64,000 bases of DNA. It comes from Hymenopus coronatus (lineage: Eukaryota > Arthropoda > Insecta > Mantodea > Hymenopodidae). Positions 12,320-23,780 of this stretch are shown here, piece by piece. The stretch lies in assembly GCA_030762935.1 (NCBI GenBank), contig CM060895.1:31238501-31302500 (forward strand), written 5' to 3'. Every line of letters begins with the position of its first letter. Position 1 is the first letter of the stretch. A model generated the notes under the pieces. It did no database searches and was not told where the DNA came from. It saw only the letters and a program-made list of their open reading frames with translations. The translations under genes were made by a program, and so were the position numbers.

Positions 12320-12815
12320 ATGACAAAATGTATATCTTGAATTTTCTGGCAATAGTGTCTAAAGACCACTTCATTCTTGATCACTTTTGTATAGCTTTTG
12401 AATAACTAGTAAACTGTAAAAAATAGATAGAAACTTATTATACAAAAATGTAGATATTGTTAAAAATACAATTTATGTTAGTTGAACATTTTCGAGATAT
12501 TCCGTGCTATTGGTTTCAGCTTTAAGCTAATTAAACTTTTCTCAAACAGGAAGTAATCTTACTCCTAGGAAGCAGAGAGATCCAAATTTCAATTGTTTCA
12601 CATAGCAACTGGGTTTTAAAAGATTTGCCTATCACTTTACCCTAGTGGATTCCCTTACTTCCCTTTTACTTACTAAGAAGCAAGTAAAAAGACCAATTCT
12701 GCTAATGCTTATCTGGATTAGGATAATGTAGATAAAAGAATATTCTTTTGTAAGAAAAGTTTGATTGTGGAATAGCTAGAGAAAGTCATGTGAATGGAAC
12801 ACATCAGATTTTTTA
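12320..12815 (+). repeat. Family R right half
   Basis: Contains aaaatgtatatcttgaattt, the internal aaactgtaaaaaatagatag block and the right end tgaatggaacacatcagatt. The left half is absent. Confidence 0.85.
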
Positions 12816-12981
12816 AAACTAGTTTCTGTATTGCATTCTTTATCAGTAATTCTTTACCTGGAAGCTTGCCCCTGAAAATTATGTGAATTTTCTTAATTGA
12901 ACCTGTTTTTCTACATACTTCCAGAATTTGAATTCTCTCTTGTATCAAGAAAGTAATTTTACAAAATGTGAATGCAACATA

Positions 12982-14311
12982 CGAGGGCCGTTCAGAAAGT
13001 AGCCTCCGGTTGATTGCAAGAAATTCACCAAGTTAAATAAAAATATTTTAATATATACATCTTACAACTACATCTTTGCACTATTTTTCTACATAGTTTC
13101 CATAACGATTGAGGCACTTATCGTATCTGTTCACAAGCTTTGAAATTCCTTCTGCATAAAAATCACCCGCTTGTGCCTGGAGCCAGCCTGTGACCGCATC
13201 TTTGAGCTCTTCGTCGTCATCAAACCGCTGGGACCCGAGCCATTTCTTCATATGCATGAAGAGGTGATAATCGCTTGGCGCCAGATCTGGGCTGTAAGGT
13301 GGATGGTTGACAACGTCCCACTTGAAGGACTCAAGAAGGGCTGTTGTTCTGCGAGCAGAGTGAGGACGGGCGTTATCGTGCAAAAAAACGATACCGGAAG
13401 TTAGCATACCACGGCGTTTGTTCTGTATAGCCCGTCGTAATTGTTTTAGTGTTTCACAGTACACGTCTTGATTAATGGTCGTCCCACGTTCCATGAATTC
13501 AACCAACAACACCCCTTTTGCATCCCAAAACACCGTTGCCATCAATTTTCGGGCAGAAAAATCTTGCCGGGCTTTTATTGGTTTGGTAGGCGAATTTGAA
13601 TGTGCCCACATCTTTGATTGTTCTTTTGCCTCAGGGTTCACGTACTTAATCCAGGTTTCGTCCCCGGTCACGATTCTGTTTAACAATGGTTCACCTTCGG
13701 CCTCATAACGTGACAGAAAGTCTAATGCAGAGGCCATTCTTTGAGTTTTGTGGTGGTCGGTTTTTGGGCACCTATCGTGCACAGAACTTACGGTAACCCA
13801 ATCTTGCTGTCACTATCTCGTACAAGAGAGTCTTAGAAATCTGTGGAAAATCAGTAGACAACTCCGACATTGTGAAACGTCGGTTTTCACGAACTTTTGC
13901 ATCAACTGTCTGAACGAGTTCGTCCGTGACCAATGATGGTCTACCACTCCTCTCTTCATCATGAACGTTTTCTCGTCCACTTTTAAATAAACGTACCCAT
14001 TCACGGACCACTCCTTCACTCATAACTCTTGGTCCGTACACGGCACAAAGCTCACGATGAATAGCTGCTGCAGAATATCCTTTGGCTGTAAAAAACCTTA
14101 TAACAGCACGCACTTCACATTTGGCGGGGTTTTCTATTGCAGTACACATTTCAAACGGCCACAAACACTAAACTAGCGCAGGTACGACTTTCACTCGACC
14201 ACGGCTTGATGCCGACTGACCTGCTGAGTGCGTGAATGCACAGATGGCATCGCTACTCCCCCCACTACCCGCACTGTGACCGATCGGAGGCTACTTTCTG
14301 AACGGCCCTCG
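12982..14311 (-). mobile_element. Mariner (Tc1/mariner) element with intact ends
   Basis: A 1,330-bp element with perfect 27-bp terminal inverted repeats (starting cgagggccgttcagaaagta at 12982, mirrored at 14285-14311). Both sides carry the TA target duplication (12980-12981, 14312-14313). The transposase lies on the minus strand. The element sits in an intron of the vanin-like gene, in the same orientation as the gene. Perfect TIRs but a broken ORF suggest a moderately young insertion, still mobilisable in trans. Confidence 0.95.
13081..14149 (-). pseudogene. Mariner transposase, broken by a stop and a frameshift
   Basis: The ATG at 14149 opens MCTAIENPAKCEVRAVIRFF, the paired helix-turn-helix N-terminus of mariner transposases, through SELSTDFPQISKTLLYEIV. 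At 13774-13776 a TAG replaces the Trp of the conserved RWVPK linker. A small deletion just after it shifts the frame. From about 13770 to 13081 the other frame carries the full catalytic part: VTGDETW, LHDNARPH and YSPDLAPSDYHLF give the D,D34D triad, and the end is NRYGNYVEK. Full length would be about 350 residues, normal for the family. All catalytic residues remain, so only the central lesion inactivates it. Confidence 0.95.
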
Positions 14312-14313
14312 TA

Positions 14314-15582
14314 TAATATAAACTGATGAAATAAACTGAAATGTGTCAGAAGAATACCAACTATCAATTATATTCATATTGGACAAAATTTCCTGTTGTA
14401 CTGTAGCTTGATACAATTTTAATGGCCAATTTAACAGAAATTTATATAATGCACAATGAAAATATTGTATTTGCATTCAAATGGGAGATGAGCCAATTTT
14501 ATCTGTACCACCCATTACAGCTAAGTAGCATAGATCTGTGGGTGCTGAACGGAGAACTTTTGTTTTATACCAAGTCGTCAGATTTATTTGGCTTTTAGCA
14601 CCAATGGATTTAAATGCATAACAACAACTACCCCAATATATAAAGAACATTGAATCCCAGCTAAAATTCAAAAAAGTTTTGTTTAAATTCTTAATGGATA
14701 ATAACTTTTATAGTGTGGATGAATTTATACATCAGGAACTGGTGTAAATTGTACAATTTGTGAAACTTGTCTTTATGACTCAATTCTGGATATTATTTTC
14801 TTTTATATTTAAAATTTGTTAAATCTTATATTTCTGTATTTTAATCTTGTATTTTAATCTAGTTTGATAAAATGTTATTTTTTCTTATATCTTAATTGAC
14901 GTGTCCTATAACATGTATCGTGTTTCTATGGATGAAAATAAATACAATACATTATTAGTTCAGCAAGGCTAAACACATTGCTGACTTTGTAAACAGGTTG
15001 CCTATACTTGGTGATGCAGAACTGTTTTCACCAGAACATTTTGTGCGTTCTGTGCACACGAGATGGAAGTTATCACCGATCACAGAATTTGCATGGTTGA
15101 GAGCTACTTCCAAATTAGAATATGTTACCTATCACCATAAATGCTGCAAGTGTGAGTTCACAAGATGCAAGCAAACTTTTAAATGTAAATATTAGAAAGG
15201 TAGAATACAAGTCCCATTTCACTAAGGTGACCTTGAAACTGTTGACATTCACATCTTCTACTCATCATTCACTAGTCCTCTGCAAGAGGCAATGTGTGAT
15301 AAACTCGCTACCTAGTATCGACATCATGCACAGGCAATCGACTAGCAGCATAGGCCAAATAAATCTGAAGAGCACCACATAAACTTAATGGCAGCAATTG
15401 CCTTAAATAGCATGGGAAGAAATAGTTTGATTTACGTCATTAGAGCAGTTAATTAAGCTGTTATTACTATTTATCAGTGTATTCATGAATGTGTGGGAAA
15501 TAGTAGAATGAATATCAGTTTAATAAGTAGCGGTAGATGTAGTTCATAGAAGTGATGAACTAAAGCAATTAGATTCCTTCAC
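14314..15582. other. Intron sequence, nothing firm
   Basis: This is intronic to the vanin-like gene. A 65-codon plus-strand frame at 14998-15195 (NRLPILGDAELFSPEHFVRS...) has a protein-like feel and could be a transposon scrap, but I cannot assign it. Confidence 0.4.
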
Positions 15583-15743
15583 CTTGCAATAACAGTGCCT
15601 TTGCGATCAAACACCACATTTGTGTTATAAATATAAAAGCCAGTTTCAGGACAAGGGTCTGCAGTACAGGGCAGTTTCTCTGGCACGTTCACTGCCAAGT
15701 AGATACCATTCTTTCTGGCAGCGCATGACATTCGATGAATTGG
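15583..15743 (-). CDS. Vanin-like amidohydrolase, middle exon
   Basis: A 161-nt exon starting after acceptor ctgttttacag. It reads PIHRMSCAARKNGIYLAVNV, then PEKLPCTADPCPETGFYIYN, then TNVVFDRKGTVIAR, and ends at donor gtgaag. This is the nitrilase-fold segment between catalytic Glu and Lys: vanins show LSC.A....YVVAN and YNT.VVFD..G.L.ARY at the same places. The following intron is about 8.2 kb and holds a mariner and several R copies, which is typical of a TE-swollen genome. Confidence 0.9.
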
Positions 15744-15961
15744 CTGTAAAACAGAGTTCAACAGAACTGTCAAAACAGTTACAAGGCTGAACAATCATTT
15801 TTATAATTTGCACATTTAAATTTTAATATTTAATCGGATAATGTTTGAATCATAATGCTGATAAACTTCAGTACATACCAAACATTTTATCTGAGTTAAA
15901 TTACTGATGCAATAGAAAGTGTAAAGGATTCTGTTCATATCAAAATGTAATTATAATTTAC

Positions 15962-16114
15962 CCCTGAAGACAGGGAAGGTTTATCACTGCAAGGATTAGC
16001 ATTCTCTTTTGGCAGTGGGACAATAGAAGAATACTCTTGCAACAAGGTTCTGTTCGCTCTTACGACAGCCATTGATACCAGTCCATATTCTGGGAACACA
16101 ATGATATCTGCACC
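15962..16114 (-). CDS. Vanin-like amidohydrolase, exon with catalytic Glu
   Basis: A 153-nt exon (51 codons, phase 0 at both ends) between acceptor ttctgttgcag and donor gtaaat. It begins GADIIVFPEYGL; the FPE glutamate is the catalytic base of the nitrilase fold. It continues with a less conserved loop ending PCSDKPSLSSG. Vanin family members have an acidic/Pro loop followed by NPC at this point, matched here by NANPCSD. It joins in frame to the exon at 20101 upstream and the exon at 15743 downstream. Confidence 0.9.
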
Positions 16115-17799
16115 CTGCAACAGAAAACAATTATATCCAAACAAGGATGCTGAGAACTTTTCATTATAACTTATTGCATACAAAAGCATTGTTAATAATC
16201 AAGTTATTATCGAATTATTAATAATAGTCTCAAAAAGCTATGCTTAAGAAATATCAAGAGCTAGGGAGCAATATGACTGTGAAATCTCATTTCTTACAGT
16301 GTCATTTGATTATTTTATCCCAGTAAGTATTAGTTGTGTTGGCAATGAGCAGGGTGAAAGATTTTACCAACATGTAAGGGGGATAATACAATGCTTCGAG
16401 GAAAAGTGGAATATAATAATCATAGCACATTATTAGTGGTCACTAAAACAGAATTAATAAAAAAATTTTCATAAGTAATACCACAAGTGTTTTCATATTG
16501 TTGATAATTCACGACCGGAGCGAAGGGATAGGAGTGAATTGTCCTAAGAGATTAAAACACAAGTTGTATTTGATAAGACAATTGAGTTAAATGGACTATT
16601 AATAATTTATAATATGTAAGAAGGAAGATTGATTGGATATGTTTGTAGTACTTAACATTATTTCTTAAACAGTAGATGATGCATTCGACCTGTTTACTTA
16701 CCAAATGTTTTTTGTTTTTTTTTCTTTCTTTCTTCTCTGCCTCCTGAATTATATGACTGACTGTGTCTACACTCAATGTATGAATATCGATATCATCAAT
16801 AGAAATAGGGAACAATTATTTTATTTCAGATTTTAATAACTAATACATGAAATGGAAATAAACCTAATTTTATTTGAGGATATTGCACTCATCTGATATT
16901 TAAGAAATACAAATAATGATTATTTTCATTCTTTTTTTGAACTAAATACAGTATAAACTGAATAAAACTTCTAATTTTGGCTATTCCATTGGCACTTTAA
17001 TAGTTTAGCTAAATTGTCACTAAAACACTAAAAGAATTTCATTTTCAGATATAAGATAAAAGATCTGAATTGACATTTAAATTTAAACTATTAAATAAGA
17101 GCGAGTGTTAATCAACATTGGTTCATAATTAAGAATGTTGTGAGTTATCATATTAACTTTAATAATAAAATAATTGAGATATGACTGCTTAGACGAAGAA
17201 AACGTCTTTAAGTCTTTGATTACACTTGAAAAACTGCTTCATGTTTAGAGGAAATGTAAGTTTAGATTTAGATTCATGATGCTGAATTAGGGATATTGTA
17301 ATGATCCTGCATTGATACCCAAACTAGCAACAAAAAGTTGTGCAACATATCAGGAAGTGTTAAAAACAGGTCATTTGGAAATTTCTTACAATAGAATGCT
17401 GATATGTTTTTAGTCAGCATCAAACAGCCCATATGTTAGCTCCAAGTTGGTCACACTCTCTCAGTAGTACTCAGTATATCATGTCAAACAAGTTGCTAGA
17501 GTTATTTAATATTTATTTTGGTGATCTTCCATATTAGCTGAAACTCTCACAGGTATGTGTATTTGTTAAAGTGGTTAGACTAGGCCCTTAGGGCCAAGTG
17601 GAAATAGAGAAACTCTCTGAGCCATAGTGGTAGATGCCATTCTTAGTTATTTTGCCCCTCAAGCCCCTTCATTCTTTAGCAACTAGCCTCAACCCTGAGT
17701 TATCCCTCATATCCCTGTATCCAAGTTAAACAACTTCATATACTGAATATTAACCTCATGGGGAAAAATATTAACTGTGCAAACCACTATAATTATCTA
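16115..17799. other. Intron sequence, AT-rich, no feature seen
   Basis: I see only short chance frames. The approach to the LINE relic (from about 17560) may already contain older LINE sequence. Confidence 0.4.
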
Positions 17800-18760
17800 T
17801 GTGCATCATTGGTATTTAGCCATGCTATTAATTTTGGAGTCCCATAAGGCTCAGAAATAGGGCCCTTACTTTTTCTGTTATTTATCAATGATCTTCCCAA
17901 GGCTCTTGATCAATGCCACACAATGGCACAAATCTACTTTTCTCCCATAACAATAAGACACAATTTAAAAACCAAGTAAGCACTACGATAATCAAACTTG
18001 AAAATTGGCCAAACTCTAATAAATTATCTCTAAACGGTAAAAAAAACATCTTTTTTAAATTTTAGTTCTTACCCCTATAAAGAGGTGTCAAGTATCTCTA
18101 GTTTCAAACACAGCATTTCAGAAGTAAAAAACACAAAGTTTGTAGGAGTAATGATTGATTCAAAACTGAACTAGAAGGATCGTATACAATATTTATATTC
18201 AAAACTTTGCAAATTAGTATTTGCATTTAGATGCTTAGTAACATTATCACCATTACATCCTTAAAAGCTATCTATCATGGTTATATACAGTCTAGCCTTA
18301 GCTACTCTATACCTTTCTGGAGTTCTACATTCATTAATCTAAAAAAAATATTTAAACTGCAAAAGCAAATTATACAAATTATATTTGATGCACCTCCTAA
18401 TAGTCACAGCTGTCCACTTTTTGGCAAATTGAACATACTACTTCTGCATGCTTATATTTTTTAGAAATGGTTGCTTTATACATAATAATATAAATGAATT
18501 TAAAACAAACAGGGAATGTCATAATTACTTCACAAGAACAACAAATCACATCCATCTTTCTACCCAAAAAACCTCCAAAACTCATTGTCCATCAAGGTAT
18601 TAAACTATATAACAAACTAAGCAGAGGACTAGGTTGTCTCAGTGCATGCAGATTTAGAAAGGAAATAAAAAATATTTTATTGCAACACAAATATTATTCA
18701 ATAAATGATGTAGGTACTAGAAGGCATTCTTCTATAACAGTGTAACCTTTAGTGTAAATT
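17800..18760 (+). pseudogene. Decayed LINE: RT C-terminal part
   Basis: The plus strand near 17835-17910 reads INFGVP*GSEIGPLLFLLFIN then DLPKALDQ, the RT motif VPQGSxLGPLLFLLYINDLP. Near 18000, LENWPNSNKLSLN matches the later RT/thumb block. From 18231 the frame LKAIYHGYIQSSLSYSIPFW, then LQKQIIQIIFDAPPNSHSCP and LFGKLNIL, is the typical C-terminal region of insect Jockey-like LINEs. IKLYNKL and FRKEIKNILL follow to 18.72 kb. Several stops and shifts make it non-functional. The strand is opposite to the host gene. Confidence 0.8.
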
Positions 18761-18847
18761 AACATCAAATTGTATTTACACATTTAATAGGTTTAGCAAA
18801 CCAACTTTTTCTAATTGTAAATGAAATTAAAGAATTAATAATGACTA

Positions 18848-18872
18848 TTATATATATATATATATATATATT
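18848..18872. repeat. (TA)n microsatellite
   Basis: An alternating TA run of about 24 bp follows the 3' end of the LINE relic. Confidence 0.9.
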
Positions 18873-19299
18873 TTGTACATAGTATGTAAGTGACACATTG
18901 ACAAAACCATAAATTGTATCAATTTCTAAGGTGAATAAAGAATTCAATTGAATTAAGAAAAGAATCTGTGTACAACTGTGCTCTATGTTACATGAAAAGT
19001 AACAAATTAGTGGTCAGCTTTGTATCATTCACAGAATTTGGACTTCTCTTATTTTGATAAAGGCTTATGTGTATGGTCTTTGAATGGACAGCATATATAA
19101 GGTCTTTCAAAAGTCACTCCAAGCTTTAAACTGCTGTAAATATTATTTGAAGTAGAATAAAAACAAAAGAGGTGACATACTGGGGAAGCAAAAGTGTTTT
19201 GTTTTGTTTATCAGTTCACCATTACCATGGATACAGTTTTGTTGAATAAAACATTAATAATTTTATTCATACTGCTATAAGAATTTGTAACTTATAAAT

Positions 19300-19870
19300 C
19301 ATGGCTCCATCACTAAATGATAGAATACACTGATTTAATGCTAGTATAAAACAAAAGGAGCTTTTCTCGAGGCCTGAGAGAGTTTAGAACTCTTAACAAT
19401 TAAGGAGCAGGGCCACATTCCATTCATAGTTGATGGGTCTTTAATCAGGAAGTTTGAGGACGCTGGTTCTGATAAGAAGAAATCTGGAAGACTAAAGGTT
19501 TACTGTTGCTGAGGTGTTTCATGCAAATAATGAAGTAAGTAGAAATAATAATTATGGAATTATTAGTGTTGCACAGGTATTAAGGCTACTTCAGAGTTTG
19601 GAAATTTCTGAGAAAGCATCTTTGGCAATCAAGTCATTAGTAGACCTTTCCAACAAAGTGGCCACTGGGATCTCCAGATCTCAATCCGACCTTTGGTTCA
19701 AGAACTCATTCTTTCCTTAAAGAACAAGTTTTCTGACAGCAACTGCAAGATGCTATCTCACCATAAATTGCTAATATTCCAAGGTATCATCTGAAAATGC
19801 TGTGCTTGGAGTCGCAACAAGAATGGTGAATGTTGAACAAGAGAACAGAGGACATGTTCCCAATGTTTTA
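19300..19870 (+). pseudogene. Relic of an insect DDE transposase with N-terminal HTH
   Basis: Across frames the plus strand gives LIRKFEDAGSDKKKSGRLKV (19430-19500), matching the helix-turn-helix 'RRLxxKFEETGSVxDKPRxGRP' of insect IS630/Tc1-type transposases. It then gives VAEVFHANNEVSRNN, and near 19665 WPLGSPDLNPTF, matching the WPPRSPDLNPxDFFLW block at the last catalytic Asp. The end (RMVNVEQENRGH, about 19825) fits the C-terminal 'RVxxCIxxxGGH' pattern. The stretch between is too short, so the catalytic core is largely deleted. Confidence 0.6.
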
Positions 19871-20100
19871 CAAAACCCCATTATTTGCCTAATATGTGAC
19901 TTCTTTTGTTTTTTTCCTATCTCAAATATTACAATATTTATAATAAGAATTTTGAAAGACCCTATGCTTTTCCTTTCTTCTTCCACCTTTACTCTCTGTA
20001 ATTCTGTACCCTCCTGCACTCAAGTTAACTAGCACTTGTGGCAGTTGCTCTTAAATGAGGGACTGTATAGATATTAGATTTAATATAAAAATGTATTTAC

Positions 20101-20241
20101 CTTGTTTGCAGCTTGTTCAACAAGATTCTCATATACATCAAGGTTAACCTTCATGATGTCCTCTGAGCTGGTTGGACGGCCACGAAAAGGAGAGTACTCA
20201 ACCACAGCAGCCACATAATGAGGATAATCACGGTGTGAGGC
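20101..20241 (-). CDS. Vanin-like amidohydrolase, N-terminal domain exon
   Basis: A 141-nt exon (47 codons) after acceptor cctctctctag, ending at donor gtaaat. It reads ASHRDYPHYVAAVVEYSPFR, then GRPTSSEDIMKVNLDVYENL, then VEQAANK. The pattern Y.AAV.EH/EY...  followed by N...YE..V..AA..GA is the start of the mature CN-hydrolase domain in vanins and biotinidase. A signal-peptide exon should lie further upstream (above 20.25 kb on this strand). I did not recognise it; the exon at 35.1 kb does not look like a signal peptide. Confidence 0.9.
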
Positions 20242-20568
20242 CTAGAGAGAGGAAAATCTTTTTAAGACATTCTTGAACTGAATAAATAAAGGCCTTCATA
20301 TTTTCTCTGACATATCTATCTCCAATTAAATGCGCAAATCAAGAGTAAGATATATTAACATTCTCAGGTTATTGTGGATTTGCACTGACTTTTCTTAGTC
20401 TTTTCACAGCAACTGGCAGTCAGTACAAAGACTTTGTATCTTTACATCATTGCAGTCAGACTGAAACTGTTTGGATTTTGTTTGTATAGTGATTATCATT
20501 CTTATTGTGTATATAGCGGAGATCCCCTACACCATAATATAGAAGCACTGCTGTGTAAGTTATCTTTT

Positions 20569-21655
20569 TTACCTTCTCTCATGTACTATGTACATAGGGT
20601 ATAGAGAAGGTATTGCACTCCACCCAAAAATTTAATACCGAGATTTCACCGGAAATATATGTTTTAGTGTCCCCTGTAACCAAAAAAGGCATTTTCAGAA
20701 AAAGGTCCGAGTGTGTGATTTTTTTGGGATAGTGTTTAATGCCCACTTTTACTACCAAGGCATCGCAGGCAATGTCACTGGTGATTCATGGAATGAAGAT
20801 GGAGGACCGGTGGAATGCGATGGTGGGGGAAACTGGAGAACCCAGAAAATCCCACCCTTGTGCCACTTTGTCCACCACAAATCTCACATGCGGTCGCTTG
20901 GGATCGAACCCGGGCCGTGTGTGTGTCTGTGTGTCAGTGTGTCTGTGAACATGATAATTCAAAAACGAAAAGTCAGTAAAATACCAAACTTGGTATTTAT
21001 ATTTAGTATCTTCCAGGGATGCGACACAAAGATTTTGAAAAAAATCCCCTCACCCCAAACTACCCTTTACATAAAACTTTTTCCAAAATTTTTGATTTTC
21101 TCAAAAATGGCTCTAACACTTTTGATTGAAATATTGTATATTAAAGATATTTAGCTGACAAATAAAATGTATATCTTGAATTTTCTGGGAATAGCCTCTG
21201 AAGACTACTTTATTCTGGATGAATTTTACGGAATTTTACATAACTGCTGAACCGTAAAAGATGGACAAAAACTTACCACTCAAAAAATGTACAGCATGTT
21301 AAAACACACAATTTATGTTATACATTTTTTTCGTGGAGTTGGTCATTTTTGAGATATTCCTTGTTTTTGGTTTCACCTTTAAAAAAACTTATACATTTAT
21401 CATACAGGAATTTGTCAACTCCTGTTCATACAAACAAAGGAACTTCAGTGACATAGCAACCAACTTTTGACTATCACTTTAACCTATGGTACTCTCTTTA
21501 TTTCGCTTCTACTTACAAGGAAGCAAGTAATAAGACTATTTCTGCTATTTTTTTCTCGATTAACATGAAGTAAATAGAAGCATAAGCTTTTTAACCATTA
21601 TTTGTTGCAGAGATGTAGACAAAGTCATATGAATGGAACACATCAGATTTTTATT
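20569..21655 (+). repeat. Family R, full-length copy with SINE insert
   Basis: Left end accttctctcatgtactatg, then agaaggtattgcactccacc, the GT site after ggtccg, atttggtatctt-type block at 21000, tatcttgaattttctgggaa at 21170, and right end atgaatggaacacatcagat at 21650. A family-A SINE splits it at the GT site. Confidence 0.85.
20718..20917 (-). repeat. tRNA-derived SINE, family A, in the GT tract of R
   Basis: Read in reverse, the B-box is ggttcgatcccaagcg and the body includes ggtggacaaagtggc and tgcattccaccggtcctcca. The reverse 3' end is atagtgtttaatgccc. It lies between two GT-rich pieces of the R microsatellite, so the target was the repeat tract. Confidence 0.85.
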
Positions 21656-22099
21656 CAGAGGTTTCGTATATCACATTGGACCCATTCATAAATGTCTAAA
21701 TAGAAGTACTTTATATGTTAAAACAGTGGTATGTATTAAGGAATGACAGGGAATTTGGTTAATTATTTTGGAAAATTATCATTCTATACAATGGTTAACA
21801 TTGATTAAACATGTCTTATTATGCTGTCAATACAGGTTTATTCACAGGTTGTTTATTTATTCATTACAATGCTAAGTTCAAATACATTGATGGCTGCCAT
21901 GTTTGGCCCTGGCTATTTTCTAGGATGCCACTGTCCTCCATTTAAATGTACATTTAATCACTACAAGAACTATACATAATAGGTGTTTACTCTGAGATTC
22001 CCCTTTATTCACTCCTATCTATTTGCCTTGACTACTTCATTCTAACTCTCCACAGCAATTCCTCTAAACTTCTCAATTTGTTTGTTGGCTTGTTTGTTT

Positions 22100-22330
22100 A
22101 GTAAGTTTAAAATCCTTTTTCAACCTGGTAGGTCATATTAGGCGATGAATGAAATGAATGAAATGATGCTCAAATGAGCCCAAAGTTCATGAACTTAAAG
22201 TTACCCCACATTTGTCTTTTCAGGATAAGGGGAATCCCTGGAAAAAAACCTTATCCAGGTAACTCAGCCTAACCATGATTCAAACTCGGGACCTGTTGAA
22301 TGTGAAGCAGATATGCTACAACCATCGTAT
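22100..22330 (-). repeat. tRNA-derived SINE, family B
   Basis: In reverse: tRNA-like head with aggtcccgagtttgaatc, then ggttaggctgagttacctgg, aaggtttttttccagggatt and cttatcctgaaaagac, ending near the tcattcattcatcgcc block. The same order occurs at 44.06-44.29 kb. Confidence 0.75.
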
Positions 22331-22721
22331 AGAGCTGGAATATTTAACTTCCTTTGATCCTTGAAGATATTCTTTATCCCAACATCACTATCTCTCTAAC
22401 CATTTTTGTATGTGCAACGCCCTCTCCAATCATTTGTTTCCTTAAATGTAAAAATTATGTGCAGTTCATCCCCCTCCTACCCACAAGTTGGACACAGTCC
22501 CCGCAGTCCCCACAGTCCCTGCATCTCTCCACCCTCAAATCTTTCTATTTTAAAATCCCAAATCCTAAACCAAGCATTCCCTGCTGGCCTGCTCTCTCTC
22601 ACTATTACAAATTTGAGATTCACTTCCTTTCCTGCATTTACCTTCACCTTCACATTGCAAAAATGTTTCCTGTCTCATTGTTCACATAAATTCTGCCTAT
22701 CCATTACCTCCAATATTTTTA

Positions 22722-22836
22722 CTTTCTCTACACATACTAAGTACATAGTATATAGAGAAGGTATTGCATTGCACCCAAAAATTCAATACCGATTCACCGG
22801 AAATATATGTTTTGGGTCCCCCTGAATCAAAAAAAG

Positions 22837-22912
<76 letters not shown>

Positions 22913-23780
22913 ATGTGTGTATGTCTGTGGACAGCATACCTCAAAAACGAAGACTATTAAACACCAAACTTGGTATTTAAGTTTGATATCTTCCAAGGAT
23001 GCAACATGAAGATTTTCAAGAAAGTCCCCCCACACCAAACTACCCTTTACATGGAACATTTTTCAAAAATTTTGATTTTCTCAAAAATGGCTCTAATGAT
23101 TTTGATTAAACAACCTTATGTTTAAGATATTTTTGTGACAAACTAAATGTATATCTTGAATTTTCTAGGAATAGCCTCTGAAGACCTCTTCATTCTGAAT
23201 GACTTTTGTATAGCTGGCGATGTAGATCTCTTTAAAATATGTAGTTTATGTCATATACATTTGTTTTGTAGAGTTAGCCATCTTCAAGATATTCTGGATT
23301 ATTGATTTTAATTTTAGCCACTTAAACTTTTCTCAAACAGGGAAAACATCTTTTTTCTTGTCCTCATTTGTTTATTCCTGGCAAGCAAAGATATTGTTGG
23401 AATTTCAATTATTTCACATAGCAGCCAGCTTTTAAAGCACTAAACTATCGCTTTAGCCCTGCATTTTCTTATTTCCCTTCTACTTACAAGGAAGCTAGTA
23501 ATAAGACTAATTCTGCTTATGTTTATCTTGATTAGCATGATGTAGACAACAGATTAATGTTTTGAATAAAAGATTTGTGTACCGAACAGCTAGAGGACAT
23601 CATGTGAGTGGAACACATTAGATTTTTTTTCCTTCTACATACAAGGAACCAATAAGGACAATTTCTGCTAATGTTTATCTCGATTATCATGAAGTAGATA
23701 GAAAACAAGTTTTTTAACAATTATTTGTTACAGAGATTAAGAGAAAATTATGGGATTAGAACACATCAGATTTTTCTCTT
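22722..23780 (+). repeat. Family R copy with a duplicated right end
   Basis: Left end ttttactttctctacacata with the palindrome around gtacatag, a 72-bp (GT)n at 22840-22911, the tatcttgaattttctaggaa block, and a right end gagtggaacacattagattt at 23620. A second right-end piece (tcgattatcatgaagtagat to aacacatcagatttttctc) follows to 23775. Confidence 0.85.
22840..22911. repeat. (GT)n microsatellite inside family R
   Basis: About 36 GT units lie directly after the R motif aaaaaaaggtct. This is the same internal position that carries GT/CA tracts in other R copies. Confidence 0.95.

Noticed and set aside
13171..13936. Plus-strand frames across the mariner
   Set aside because: Antisense of the transposase; no independent coding signal.
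22697..23059. 120-codon frame with a long His-Thr run
   Set aside because: It is a translation of the (GT)n microsatellite within family R.
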